A stretch of 64,000 bases of DNA from Calothrix sp. NIES-2100 (GTDB taxonomy: Bacteria > Cyanobacteriota > Cyanobacteriia > Cyanobacteriales > Nostocaceae), in the NCBI RefSeq assembly GCF_002368195.1, contig NZ_AP018178.1, forward strand, positions 4,436,721-4,500,720. The letters are read 5' to 3'. Below, piece by piece: positions 24,113-32,811 of the stretch. Numbering within the stretch: the stretch's first letter is position 1; every line of letters starts with the position of its first letter. The notes below the pieces were generated by a model, which ran no database searches, had not been told where the DNA came from, and was given only the letters and a program-made list of their open reading frames with translations. Position numbers and translations under genes: made by a program.

Positions 24113-25003
24113 ATGGAAACAAAAACTGCCAAACTTCTTGATGGTAAAGCTTTAGCTGAAAAAATTCACCACACACTTTTAGAGCGTATTACAAATTTAC
24201 AACCAGAAATCGGTCGTCCTCCTGGTTTAGCTGTATTGATGGTTGGTGATAATCCAGCGTCGGCTGCTTATGTGCGAAATAAGGAGCGAGCCTGCGCTAA
24301 GGTGGGTATTGCTTCCTTTGGTAAGCATTTCCCCACAGAAACTACCCAAGCAGAACTAGAAGATGTAATTGCGGCACTCAATCAAGATGAACAGGTAGAT
24401 GGCATTCTGGTACAGTTACCTCTACCCAAACACTTAGATGCTGTTACCTTGCTAAATCAAATTGATCCCGACAAAGATGCTGACGGATTGCACCCAGTGA
24501 ATTTGGGGCGACTGGTGCGCCAAGAAGCAGGTTTACGCAGTTGTACCCCCGCAGGTGTGATGCGGCTGTTGGCAGAATATAAAATTCCTTTACAGGGAAA
24601 ACAAGCAGTGGTGGTAGGACGTAGTATTTTGGTAGGTAAACCAATGGCGTTGATGCTTCTAGAAGCTGATGCGACGGTGACCATTGCTCACTCGCGATCG
24701 CACGATTTAAAAGCCATCACCCAAAATGCCGATATTCTGATTGCAGCGGTCGGAATTCCGGGATTGATTACAGGAGAAATGGTGAAACCGGGCGCGGTTG
24801 TGGTAGATGTGGGGATGAATCGCGTCACCGATCCCAATGGCAAAAGTCGTTTAGTCGGCGATGTCGATTGGGAATCAACATCTGGCGTAGCAGAGTTTCT
24901 CACCCCAGTTCCTGGCGGTGTTGGTCCTATGACTGTCGCTATGTTGTTGCAAAATACATTTGCCAGCTATTTAAGGCGGCTAGGAATTAACAATGATGAA
25001 TGA
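24113..25003 (+). CDS. folD: Methylenetetrahydrofolate dehydrogenase / methenyl-THF cyclohydrolase
   Basis: Bifunctional one-carbon enzyme interconverting 5,10-methylene-THF, 5,10-methenyl-THF and 10-formyl-THF in the cytoplasm. The 296-aa length is typical. Motifs include the catalytic Lys region YVRNKERACAKVGI, the signature VDGILVQLPLPKH, DKDADGLHPVN, the NADP-binding GRSILVGKPMALML, and the C-terminal PGGVGPMTVAMLLQNT. The start METKTAKLLDG fits the family. It precedes crtE on the same strand by 118 bp. Confidence 0.97.
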   Translation: METKTAKLLDGKALAEKIHHTLLERITNLQPEIGRPPGLAVLMVGDNPASAAYVRNKERACAKVGIASFGKHFPTETTQAELEDVIAALNQDEQVDGILVQLPLPKHLDAVTLLNQIDPDKDADGLHPVNLGRLVRQEAGLRSCTPAGVMRLLAEYKIPLQGKQAVVVGRSILVGKPMALMLLEADATVTIAHSRSHDLKAITQNADILIAAVGIPGLITGEMVKPGAVVVDVGMNRVTDPNGKSRLVGDVDWESTSGVAEFLTPVPGGVGPMTVAMLLQNTFASYLRRLGINNDE

Positions 25004-25121
25004 TGAATTATGAGTGATGGTTCCTAATTCTTAACTCTTAATTACTCGCACTTTGAGTACCAAAGCCCCTTAAAATTGTGACGTATATGACAAAAATACC
25101 AAAATTTCAGGAATTTTAAGA

Positions 25122-26051
25122 ATGGTAGCAACTGATAACTTTAAAAAAACGCCCCAGACAGCCACGTTTAACCTATCAGCTTATCTCAAAGAGCGACAAC
25201 AGCTTTGCGAAACTGCTTTGGATCGGGCTATTCCCATCGTCTATCCCGAAAAAATTTATGAAGCAATGCGCTACTCTTTGTTAGCTGGTGGTAAGCGTGT
25301 ACGTCCCATCCTTTGCCTTGCTACCTGTGAAATGACTGGCGGCACAATCGAAATGGCCATGCCGGCTGCTTGTGCTGTGGAAATGATCCATACTATGTCC
25401 TTGATTCACGATGACCTACCAGCGATGGATAATGACGATTACCGTCGGGGTAAGTTGACAAATCACAAGGTTTATGGTGAAGATGTAGCAATTTTAGCTG
25501 GTGATGGCTTGTTAGCTTTGGCTTTTGAGTTTGTTGCCACCCAGACACCCCTAGATGTGCCTAGAGATAGGGTATTGCAAGTCGTGGCGCGTCTCGGCAG
25601 GGCTTTAGGGGCTGCTGGTTTGGTTGGTGGTCAAGTGGTCGATTTAGAATCGGAAGGTAAATCGGATATTTCAGAGGAAACACTGAATTTTATTCACAAT
25701 CACAAAACAGCCGCGCTTTTAGAAGCTTGTGTGGTTTGTGGCGGTATCTTAACTGGAGTATCCCCAGAAGATTTACAAAAACTGACTCGGTATGCTCAGA
25801 ATATTGGTCTGGCATTCCAAATTGTCGATGATATTTTGGATATCACCGCAACCCAAGAACAATTAGGTAAAACGGCTGGGAAGGATTTGAAAGCCCAGAA
25901 AGTAACTTATCCCAGCCTGTGGGGAATTGAAGAATCCCGTACCAAAGCCCAACAGCTAATTGAAGCAGCTTGTGCAGAATTAGATTCCTTTGGAGACAAA
26001 GCACAACCATTAAAGGCGATCGCTCATTTTATTATCAGTCGCAATAACTAA
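25122..26051 (+). CDS. crtE: Geranylgeranyl diphosphate synthase (polyprenyl synthetase)
   Basis: Short-chain trans-prenyl transferase that makes C20 GGPP for carotenoids, chlorophyll phytyl tails and quinones. The 309-aa protein shows the first Asp-rich motif DDLPAMDND with downstream RRG, the LAGGKRVRP substrate motif, and the second Asp-rich motif DDILD. The residues before the first motif (MSLIHDD) fit a GGPP or FPP synthase. In cyanobacteria folD-crtE-PAP2-like is a common gene order, so the neighbours support the call. Confidence 0.94.
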   Translation: MVATDNFKKTPQTATFNLSAYLKERQQLCETALDRAIPIVYPEKIYEAMRYSLLAGGKRVRPILCLATCEMTGGTIEMAMPAACAVEMIHTMSLIHDDLPAMDNDDYRRGKLTNHKVYGEDVAILAGDGLLALAFEFVATQTPLDVPRDRVLQVVARLGRALGAAGLVGGQVVDLESEGKSDISEETLNFIHNHKTAALLEACVVCGGILTGVSPEDLQKLTRYAQNIGLAFQIVDDILDITATQEQLGKTAGKDLKAQKVTYPSLWGIEESRTKAQQLIEAACAELDSFGDKAQPLKAIAHFIISRNN

Positions 26052-26197
26052 GTCAACCCCTACGGGGAATTATCCCAATTTTGGATTCTGCCCACATCGT
26101 CGCCCGTAGGGTAACTTCTCATTGGTTTTTGAGTCGCATCTTGTAGTTTCCAAAAAAAATAACAGCTGCTAATATTTACTAACTTCCCCAAAATACC

Positions 26198-26665
26198 ATG
26201 CAGGACATAGGCAACATCTTAGACAACCGGGTGCTGCTGGTTGCTCTGGTAGCTTGTTTAATTGCTCAATCTCTAAAGCTCGTCATCGAGCTAGTCAAAA
26301 ATCGCAAACTGAATGTGCGTGTTCTAGTCACCACTGGAGGTATGCCAAGTGCCCACTCGGCTCTAGTTACATCTCTCGCCACCGGTGTCGGCCAAACTCT
26401 CGGCTGGGCATCTCCTGATTTTGCCCTGGCCACTGTTTTTGCCATCATTGTTATGTATGATGCCGCTGGAGTTCGCCAAGCCGCTGGGAAACAAGCTCGG
26501 ATTCTCAATCAAATGATAGATGAATTATTTGATGACAAGCATGACTTTAGCCAAGACCGCCTCAAAGAATTGCTGGGACACACACCAGTTCAAGTTATAG
26601 CTGGTTCGGCTTTGGGCATAACCATCACTTGGTTAGCTAGGTCTTTCTTAGTCACTAGTCTTTGA
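26198..26665 (+). CDS. Divergent PAP2 family membrane protein
   Basis: The 155-aa protein has three to four hydrophobic segments and the family core GGMPSAHSALVTSLATGVG at about residues 47-65, followed by FAIIVMYDAAGVRQAAGKQA. It belongs to the DUF212/divergent PAP2 group; the SAH motif recalls acid phosphatase/PAP2 enzymes, but activity is not established for these proteins. It follows crtE on the same strand by 146 bp, a common cyanobacterial arrangement. Confidence 0.88.
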   Translation: MQDIGNILDNRVLLVALVACLIAQSLKLVIELVKNRKLNVRVLVTTGGMPSAHSALVTSLATGVGQTLGWASPDFALATVFAIIVMYDAAGVRQAAGKQARILNQMIDELFDDKHDFSQDRLKELLGHTPVQVIAGSALGITITWLARSFLVTSL

Positions 26666-26786
26666 CGTAGAAGGCTGTAGCAATGAAAAAGCAGGGGTGG
26701 AGAGGAGCAGGGAGGCAAGGAGGACAAGGGAGACAAGAACTATTGCCTATTGCCTTCTTAACCAATGACAAATGACAAATACCTAA

Positions 26787-27428
26787 TTACTGTGCCCGCA
26801 CATTTGACCGCAGTAGGATTACCTTACGACTATCTACTAGATAGGCAACAAAGCCACGTTCGTTGAGCTTTTGTAATGTATTGTATGCTTCTTTTTGGTT
26901 AGTGGTATACACTGCCAGCAAGTAAGGGCGTTGTCCGTAGGAAGCAAATCCCACATCACCCCCGACTACTTGTTCTACATTAGATACAAGTTCTGGACGG
27001 TTGAAATAATCTACCAATACCGCATAACCTTCTCCCAGAGCTTGAGGATTATAGGTCACTGTTTGCGGTGGCGGTGTATCTGCGGGTTTAGTGGTGATAA
27101 TGCCAGATAACCCGACAATATTGTTGATATATCTCGCCCATCGTTGAGCATCATCAATTTTGTAAAACCCCCCGATTCGCGTCACTGTATCTGATAAGTA
27201 TTGGCAGGTAGAGCTTTTAATTTCAGCAGGTAGAGCATTGCGCAGCTGCTTCTGATTATCTGCTGTAGGACTAACTATCAATAACAGAAACTCACCAGGA
27301 TTGGGCGGTTGACAAGCAGAAAGCGCTTGTTGAGCGGTAACAGAACTCATACAACTGATCAATCCGGCGATCGCTAATACTACAGCATGTGGTAAATTCG
27401 GAAATCTCTGCACAACAGTAAGAGACAT
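26787..27428 (-). CDS. Exported protein with SPOR-like repeats
   Basis: The 213-aa protein from the chosen start MSLTVVQRFP has a hydrophobic signal segment (AVVLAIAGLISC) and a likely cut after SVTA. The remainder has two related segments with features of SPOR-like folds: EFLLLIVSPTADNQKQLRNAL and RPYLLAVYTTNQKEAYNTLQ. Such domains often bind peptidoglycan, but this is an inference. The frame is open to 27590, yet those 54 extra residues come from a CCCCATGCCC-type tandem repeat, so the internal start is preferred. Confidence 0.7.
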   Translation of the reverse strand: MSLTVVQRFPNLPHAVVLAIAGLISCMSSVTAQQALSACQPPNPGEFLLLIVSPTADNQKQLRNALPAEIKSSTCQYLSDTVTRIGGFYKIDDAQRWARYINNIVGLSGIITTKPADTPPPQTVTYNPQALGEGYAVLVDYFNRPELVSNVEQVVGGDVGFASYGQRPYLLAVYTTNQKEAYNTLQKLNERGFVAYLVDSRKVILLRSNVRAQ

Positions 27429-27538
27429 AAAGAGGATTTTTTTAAAGATTTCATCAAGATAGATTTTGTTCCCCCAGGAGGCAGGGGAGCGGGGGAGCAG
27501 GGGGGGAGAAGGAGGACAAGGGAGTGTGGGGAGTGTGG

Positions 27539-27601
27539 GGAGTTTTCTTCCCAATGCCCAATGCCCCATGCCCCATGCCCAATGCCCCATGCCCCATGCC
27601 C
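27539..27601. repeat. Short tandem repeat (CCCCATG / CCCAATG)n
   Basis: At least eight alternating copies of CCCAATG and CCCCATG, a heptamer family of the type described in Nostocales. The same words occur at 10285-10310, 39170-39208, 42056-42110 and 44013-44045. Confidence 0.8.
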
Positions 27602-27610
27602 ATAAGTATA

Positions 27611-27946
27611 TTATGATACGGTAGCTAGAGATGCTATGGGGTTAGAAATCGTATCAGAAGGTGCTGAAAATTCTCCCACGATCACATATTCTAAGCGCAG
27701 TTTTAGCCAGGTAATAAATTGCGCATTGGTAGAAATAATTGCCGCCGCAGGTTGGGGACAGTTGGCTTTAATCTCTGCCATTTCTGGTGCTTCTAAAAAA
27801 GCTGGCTGCTTCACCAACCAAAAATCAATTTCTTTTTCTTGTTCGTGATAGTGACGGGTACGTTCTTTGATAACCTCTTCGATGGGTTCTTCGTGTATTA
27901 AAAATTGTTGACTAGCCAAAACGTAATAGTATGTTTTCATTTTCAT
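27611..27946 (-). CDS. ycf54: Ycf54-like protein of Mg-protoporphyrin IX monomethyl ester cyclase complex
   Basis: The 111-aa protein starts MKTYYYVLASQQFL and contains EEVIKERTRHYHEQEKEIDF, FLEAPEMAEIKANCPQPAAA, and TWLKLRLEYVIVGEF. These match the Ycf54 family, an accessory factor of the oxidative cyclase (AcsF/ChlAI) that forms ring E of chlorophyll. It is a soluble protein associated with thylakoid membranes. The presence of this gene is good evidence for an oxygenic phototroph. The gene stands alone on the minus strand. Confidence 0.9.
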   Translation of the reverse strand: MKMKTYYYVLASQQFLIHEEPIEEVIKERTRHYHEQEKEIDFWLVKQPAFLEAPEMAEIKANCPQPAAAIISTNAQFITWLKLRLEYVIVGEFSAPSDTISNPIASLATVS

Positions 27947-28003
27947 CCTGTGGTTGTTAATGATTAATTACCGGGTACAGTCTATATACTGTACCCTGAA
28001 AAA

Positions 28004-28717
28004 TTAACTATTCTTGACTTTTTTAAACCAAGAAGCGAAGGGACAAGCACTGGCTTTGTTACTACTTGGCAGTTTACCGCCAGCTGTTAGTTTTTCTAAA
28101 AACAGCGTATTGTCAAAGTAGTGTTCCAAAGAAATTATCTGCAAGTCATCGGTAACTCTAGCAACGCTCGTGCCGATAATTTCTACTGTCTCTCCAGTTG
28201 GTGCATAGTCTTTGTATGCACCGTTAAAATGTCCCCAGTGTCGCCACTTGAATGTCACAGTTGGCGGGCCGGAGTACACTTCCAAAACCTCCCAAGGAAA
28301 TCCTTGGGGAAATGTGGAATGGAAGATTTCACCTGAGGATTCAAAGCTTTCAGCCGAGGCTTTGTAATGCGCTGAATCAGCCATAAATAAATTGTAAGTA
28401 CCTTGGGCTGATAAATCTGTAGCTGTGTATTCTTGACCTCCATTAGTACTTACACGAAACTTGTCATTCACAACAGATAACCACTGTTGTGGGTTAGTTT
28501 TGAAAGACACTTCCATCTCAAAGGTTCTTACCAGGTTTTGCACGATCGCTTCCAGGGTTCCCTCTAAGTGATTACGTGTACTTTCTTTCGCCAAATTCTC
28601 TTTAGACCGAGAATAATCAGGAGGTGTCTGATAGCGCCATTGGGCATCAGTACTTCCTTCAATAACTTTATCTCGATCCTGTACCCAAAGTGGCAGACTG
28701 TTAGATTGTGTTGCGCT
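28004..28717 (-). CDS. SnoaL/NTF2-like protein, function unknown
   Basis: The 237-aa protein (from ATG at 28717; an upstream TTG at 28750 would add 11 residues) has an NTF2-like pattern: an N-terminal helix pair (NHLEGTLEAIVQNLVRTFEM), then strands with FPWEVLEVYSGPPTVTFKWR HWG and ETVEIIGTSVARVTDDLQII, similar to SnoaL-like ester cyclase/nuclear transport factor 2 relatives. No catalytic residue can be assigned. It is monocistronic, between ycf54 and pdxJ on the same strand. The call is at fold level only. Confidence 0.6.
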   Translation of the reverse strand, partial: SATQSNSLPLWVQDRDKVIEGSTDAQWRYQTPPDYSRSKENLAKESTRNHLEGTLEAIVQNLVRTFEMEVSFKTNPQQWLSVVNDKFRVSTNGGQEYTATDLSAQGTYNLFMADSAHYKASAESFESSGEIFHSTFPQGFPWEVLEVYSGPPTVTFKWRHWGHFNGAYKDYAPTGETVEIIGTSVARVTDDLQIISLEHYFDNTLFLEKLTAGGKLPSSNKASACPFASWFKKVKNS

Positions 28718-28899
28718 CATAGAAGTCTTTGCTGAAGATTTTGCTCCCAAATTTCACAGATTACGCAGTTATTGACCCCTCTGAGCTTTTGCATTGTTAA
28801 TCAGTTCACTGTTGGCGAAGATGACGCAAAGATGCTTAGACGCGGTGACGCGGAGAGTGCTACGACCAATATGAGTGGAATCTTTTCTCCGTGTCTAGT

Positions 28900-29715
28900 T
28901 CAAAGTTCTCCTCGGATTGCTTGTTTCATTTCCCGGACAGCTCTTTCTAAACCAACTAAAGCGGCGCGAGAGATGATGGTATGACCGATGTTGAGTTCTT
29001 CCATTCCGGGAAGACTAGCCACAGGATAAACATTCCAGTAGGTCAGACCATGACCAGCATTAACTCGCAATCCTGCTTGAATCGCTTGCTCGCACCCCTT
29101 AGCTAATACGGCTAACTCTTGCTTGCGACTAGTTTCATCGACAGCCTCAGCATATTGGCCAGTATGCAATTCAATGAACTTTGCTTGCACTTTGGCAGAT
29201 GCTGCAATTTGTGACGGTTCGGCATCGATAAATAGACTAACTGGAATGCCAGCATTTTGCAATTTATCAACTATCTCCCCTATTTTAGCAATTTGCCCCA
29301 CAATATCTAAACCACCTTCTGTTGTTACTTCCTCCCGTTTTTCTGGTACTAAAGTTACATAATCAGGTTTGACATCGAGAGCGATCGCTACCATTTCTTC
29401 AGTAGCGGCCATTTCTAAATTTAAGTGCGTTCTTACAGTTTGGCGTAAGATTCGCACATCCCTGTCTTGAATATGTCTTCTATCTTCCCGTAGATGCACC
29501 GTAATGCCATCCGCACCGCCTAATTCAGCCAGCACAGCCGCCGCTACGGGGTCAGGTTCCACCGTTCGCCGTGCTTGGCGGATGGTAGCGATATGGTCAA
29601 TATTTACGCCAAGTGTAGACACCCCTAGTTTCTCCCGATCCACAGTCTTTAGGATCTTGATTTTACCGGAAATCTGGGTTAAGACTGCGGGTTTTTTAGT
29701 CAGCTTTGAGAGCAT
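28900..29715 (-). CDS. pdxJ: Pyridoxine 5'-phosphate synthase
   Basis: Condenses 1-deoxyxylulose-5-phosphate with amino-acetone phosphate to make pyridoxine 5'-phosphate (DXP-dependent vitamin B6 route). Motifs: LGVNIDHIATIRQARR at the start of the barrel, GADGITVHLREDRRHI, the catalytic Glu region VTLVPEKREEVTTEGGLD, and the C-terminal NIGHTIISRAALVGL. The protein is 271 aa, about 30 longer than usual because of an N-terminal extension (residues 1-33); the true start may be near the LGVSTLGVN segment. It is divergent from the Uma2-like gene. Confidence 0.95.
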   Translation of the reverse strand: MLSKLTKKPAVLTQISGKIKILKTVDREKLGVSTLGVNIDHIATIRQARRTVEPDPVAAAVLAELGGADGITVHLREDRRHIQDRDVRILRQTVRTHLNLEMAATEEMVAIALDVKPDYVTLVPEKREEVTTEGGLDIVGQIAKIGEIVDKLQNAGIPVSLFIDAEPSQIAASAKVQAKFIELHTGQYAEAVDETSRKQELAVLAKGCEQAIQAGLRVNAGHGLTYWNVYPVASLPGMEELNIGHTIISRAALVGLERAVREMKQAIRGEL

Positions 29716-29756
29716 TAAGATGGAATTTTAAGGCTTCAAGAGAAAGGCGATCGCTC

Positions 29757-30302
29757 ATGACTACTGAAAACAACCCAGCAGCGATATTGCAACCAACAGC
29801 CGTTGTGGACTGGGAACCCCCCATGCCACCTACAGATTTAATATTTGATGATGGTGAACCCTTGGAATCAAATCGCCACCGCATTGCGATGAATACCCTA
29901 ATTCGGTCATTGCAGCAAGCTTGGGCTGACCGCAATGATTATTTTACTGGGGGAAATATGTTTATTTACTACAGCAGTACCCAAGTTCGTAACCGTGACT
30001 TTCGCGGGCCGGATTTTTTTGCTGTACTGAATGTTGACGGTAATAATTCTCGACAAGGATGGGTAGTGTGGGAAGAAAATGGTCGTTATCCTGATGTAAT
30101 TGTGGAATTAATGTCACCATCTACCGCCGCAATCGACAAAGGTATCAAGAAAAATCTTTACGAACAAACTTTTCATACCTCAGATTACTTTGTTTATGAC
30201 CCCTTTGACCCGAATTCTTTGCAGGGATGGCATTTAGATGATAATCAACAATACCAGCCTTTAACTAAGAGCGATCGCGCAAAACCCCCAACAGTTTCTT
30301 AA
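29757..30302 (+). pseudogene. Uma2-family protein (DUF820), C-terminally truncated
   Basis: Uma2 proteins are cyanobacterial members of the PD-(D/E)XK nuclease fold. Conserved pieces are visible: GPDFFAVLNV (Asp), YPDVIVELMSPST (Glu) and YFVYDPFDP. The best start is ATG 29757 (MTTENN) with AAAGG upstream; an upstream ATG at 29706 would overlap pdxJ. The protein stops 181 residues in, right after YQPLTKSDR. In family members I know, this point continues with a Trp-rich segment of about 40-50 residues. The last ten codons read through sequence belonging to the opposite-strand EACC1 gene. It is therefore likely truncated. Confidence 0.7.
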
Positions 30303-30522
30303 AATTGGCAAGGCTTACCTCTGCTCGCAACACTCCTACCAAAAAACCTCCAACAGACTTTGCGCCTTCGGGTATTTCTGTCACAGCTACGAGTTCTGCA
30401 CTTTCTACATCTAAGTCTTTTATCTCTTCCAGGAGATTTCGTGCTTCCTGTTCCTGTTCCTCTGCATCCAAATCGGGATTGGCAAGAGCGATGGTCAGTT
30501 TGACTTTAGATTCAGAACTCAT
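30265..30522 (-). CDS. EACC1-like effector-associated component, probably truncated
   Basis: The 85-aa protein has the pattern of the EACC1 domain (effector-associated constant component), found beside caspase-like, CHAT and other effector modules: VKLTIALANPDLDAEE, LLEEIKDLDVESAELV, then PEGAKSVGGFLVGVLRAEVS. In full-length examples I know, the segment after LLGFLGDR continues for some 30-40 residues of beta-rich sequence. Here it ends LLGVLRDRS within a HIP1 octamer at 30271-30278. It overlaps the truncated end of the convergent Uma2-like gene by 38 bp. No effector gene adjoins it now. Confidence 0.65.
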   Translation of the reverse strand: MSSESKVKLTIALANPDLDAEEQEQEARNLLEEIKDLDVESAELVAVTEIPEGAKSVGGFLVGVLRAEVSLANFKKLLGVLRDRS

Positions 30523-30705
30523 TTTGTATCCTTTCAGGTTTAAAGCAGTTGACTGTCAACAGTGATTTCCACGATATTTATATTGAAATCATATCTGCTA
30601 TATAAAGTTCCTGAAGACTTTCTAAGATTTTGACAAATATTTGGAAAATTTAACTGGAAATTGCGATCAATAGGAGCGCTCTGGTCTGAGCGATCGCTCT
30701 AAAAA

Positions 30706-30918
30706 GTAAGTCAGAAACTTAGTTTACGAGTCGCAAAAGCTAGTTTACAAGTCGCAAAAGCTAGTTTACGAATCGCAAAACTTAATTGTACGAGTCGCAA
30801 AAGTTGATTTACGAGTCGCAAAAGTTAGTTTACAAGTCGCAAAAGTTGATTTACGAGTTGCAAAACTTAATTGTACGAATCGCAAAAGTTGATTTACGAG
30901 TTGCAAAACTTAATTTTT
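30706..30918. repeat. 21-bp degenerate tandem repeat, family A (copy 2)
   Basis: Nine near-complete units of 21-22 bp plus a partial one, consensus TTTACGAGTCGCAAAAGTT. Units differ at a few sites (ACAAGTC, ACGAATC, GAGTTGC), with a 22-bp variant TTGTACGAGTCGC occurring twice. It sits between the EACC1 remnant and an ABC permease gene. The 30523-30705 stretch before it contains two HIP1-like sites and no gene. Confidence 0.88.
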
Positions 30919-30949
30919 GACTTCGACTATTTGCGATCGCTTTTTGTCT

Positions 30950-31732
30950 CTAACTCGAAGCACTGGTATAAAAACGCAAGGCAAACCGCCAAAACCAGAT
31001 GGAAACCAAAAATAGCCCTAATGCCAATACCACTGCACCTATGACCCAGGTAATCTGTCCCCGACCTAGCATGGCTTCCGCTGGAACTGTAGTTAAAAAA
31101 GCTACTGGTACTACGAAGGTAAAGAAAAAGCGGTAAGCAGTAGGGTAAGCGGCGATGGGATATCTTCCAGCTTCTAGTAAACCCCGTAGTACTTCGGTAA
31201 CGTTGTAGATTTTCACAAACCAGATGCTTGTCGCGCCTAGCATAAACCACAGGCTATAAAGAATCACCAAACCCAACAATAAGGGAACTGCACTGGCTAG
31301 GTAGTTGTTGATACTCAAGCCAAGGCGTTTACCTGCATAGCCAATAATCGCAGTACCAAAAACTAAATCGGGTACTCCCCAAGGCGATATGGTGTGAGTA
31401 GATAGCCAAAACTGACTGCGGATAGGTTTAAGTAAAACAAAGTCTAAAGTACCTTCTTGCACATGGCGGACAATGCTATTCAAATTTGGGGCGAGAAAGG
31501 TAGAAGAAAAACCTTGTAAGAGTGTAAAAATGCCGAGAACAACTAAAGCTGCATTCCATGACCAGCCAGCAAAAGTGTAGCCAGTGCGATAAAACAAGAA
31601 TAGCCCAAACAGGCTACCTGCGAGATTTCCCAAGCTGGTGATGGTAGCAACGATAAAGTTAACACGATATTCCATCTCAGCAGCGATCGCAGTACTCCAA
31701 AATAGTCTGAGGACTTTCCAATATCTCTGCAT
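30950..31732 (-). CDS. ABC-2 type permease (DUF990 family)
   Basis: The 260-aa polytopic protein has about six hydrophobic segments. Family landmarks include EMEYRVNFIVATITSL near the N-terminus, FLAPNLNSIVRHVQEGTLDFVLLKPI (the cytosolic loop typical of COG3694/DUF990 permeases), and the C-terminal WFWRFALRFYTSASS. Such permeases pair with a second permease and an ATPase encoded elsewhere; none is in this window. Substrate unknown. It ends about 30 bp from the 21-bp repeat block. Confidence 0.88.
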   Translation of the reverse strand: MQRYWKVLRLFWSTAIAAEMEYRVNFIVATITSLGNLAGSLFGLFLFYRTGYTFAGWSWNAALVVLGIFTLLQGFSSTFLAPNLNSIVRHVQEGTLDFVLLKPIRSQFWLSTHTISPWGVPDLVFGTAIIGYAGKRLGLSINNYLASAVPLLLGLVILYSLWFMLGATSIWFVKIYNVTEVLRGLLEAGRYPIAAYPTAYRFFFTFVVPVAFLTTVPAEAMLGRGQITWVIGAVVLALGLFLVSIWFWRFALRFYTSASS

Positions 31733-31881
31733 TTTGCACCCTTAACCCAAAATCTACTAGTTGTCATGAATACTTTGTCTAAAAAACAATATATTCACGT
31801 AATCTTAATATTAGTTTGCATTCCTCAAAATAGCCTAACGTTAAGATGTTGTATGTTTATGCGTAAAAGGTTCGATATTAT

Positions 31882-32487
31882 ATGCATTTGGATTTACCAG
31901 AACTAATTAAATCACTCGGCTATTTTGGTGTATGGGGAATTATATTTGCTGAGTCTGGCTTGCTGATTGGCTTTTTTCTACCTGGAGATAGCTTGCTGTT
32001 TACTGCTGGATTTGTCGCTTCTCAGCACTTACTCAACATTTGGGTGTTAATTTTTGGTGCGTTTGTTTGTGCAGTTCTTGGTGATAATGTAGGCTATGCT
32101 ACTGGATTTAGATTTGGTAGAAAATTATTTAGTAAAGAAGATTCATGGTTATTTCATAAAAAACATATTGTGAAAACCCAAAATTTTTATGATAAACATG
32201 GGAAGAAAACAATTGTTTTAGCGCGGTTTGTACCGATTGTGCGAACTTTTGCCCCAATTGTTGCAGGTGTTGGTTCTATGCATTATCGGACATTTATGTC
32301 TTATAACTTAGTTGGTGGCTTTGTGTGGACATTTGGGATTACTTTGTTAGGATTCTTCTTAGGAAAATCTTTACCACCGGAACAAGTAGATAAATATTTA
32401 TTACCGATTATTGGTTTGATTATTGTTGTTTCTTTGCTACCATCGATTTTTCATGTAATTCAAGAAACTAGAGCTAATAAAGAATGA
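31882..32487 (+). CDS. DedA family membrane protein
   Basis: The 201-aa integral membrane protein contains the DedA/SNARE-associated signature: FAESGLLIGFFLPGDSLLFTAGF in the first re-entrant region, and FYDKHGKKTIVLARFVPIVRTFAPIVAGVG in the second half, with the conserved RFVPxxRT motif. DedA proteins are implicated in lipid flipping and membrane homeostasis. The start MHLDLPELIKS is the first available ATG. It stands alone, divergent from the ABC permease gene. Confidence 0.93.
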   Translation: MHLDLPELIKSLGYFGVWGIIFAESGLLIGFFLPGDSLLFTAGFVASQHLLNIWVLIFGAFVCAVLGDNVGYATGFRFGRKLFSKEDSWLFHKKHIVKTQNFYDKHGKKTIVLARFVPIVRTFAPIVAGVGSMHYRTFMSYNLVGGFVWTFGITLLGFFLGKSLPPEQVDKYLLPIIGLIIVVSLLPSIFHVIQETRANKE

Positions 32488-32517
32488 AAATTTAAGTAGA
32501 TTAACAGAAATAAGCTT

Positions 32518-32702
32518 ATACCAATTCTTTATGAAGTTGCATAGAATTCGATCCCCCCTAGCCCCCCTTAAAAAAGGGGGGGAAAGAATTAAAGTCCCCC
32601 TTAAAAAGGGGAGCCACTGCGTTGCGGGGGTTCCCCCCGTTGTAGCAAGTGGCGTGGATTTAGGGGGATCATGATATGTGCAACTTCACATTAAATTGGT
32701 AT
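32518..32702. repeat. Palindromic miniature element with ATACCAATT ends and nested GGGGG arms
   Basis: Left end ATACCAATTCTTT (32518) and right end AATTGGTAT (to 32702). The next inner pair is GAAGTTGCA/TGCAACTTC, and inside that GATCCCCCC/GGGGGGATC-type arms with TTAAAAAAGGGGG. The centre holds GCCACTGCGTTGCGGGGG...CAAGTGGC. It follows dedA. The outer ends match those of the 3049 element. The rest of the gap to 32811 is a C-rich repeat, no gene. Confidence 0.8.
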
Positions 32703-32811
32703 TAACTATATTAATAAGGGGAAAGGGGTGAAGGGAAAAACCTTTAACATTTCCCCTTTCCCCTTTCTCCTTTTCCCAGCCCAAACTAAGCATTGTTTAT
32801 GTAACAGAGTA

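Noticed and set aside
29706..29756. Upstream start for the Uma2-like gene
   Set aside because: It would overlap the pdxJ start and adds 17 residues without family support; ATG 29757 has a better ribosome binding site.
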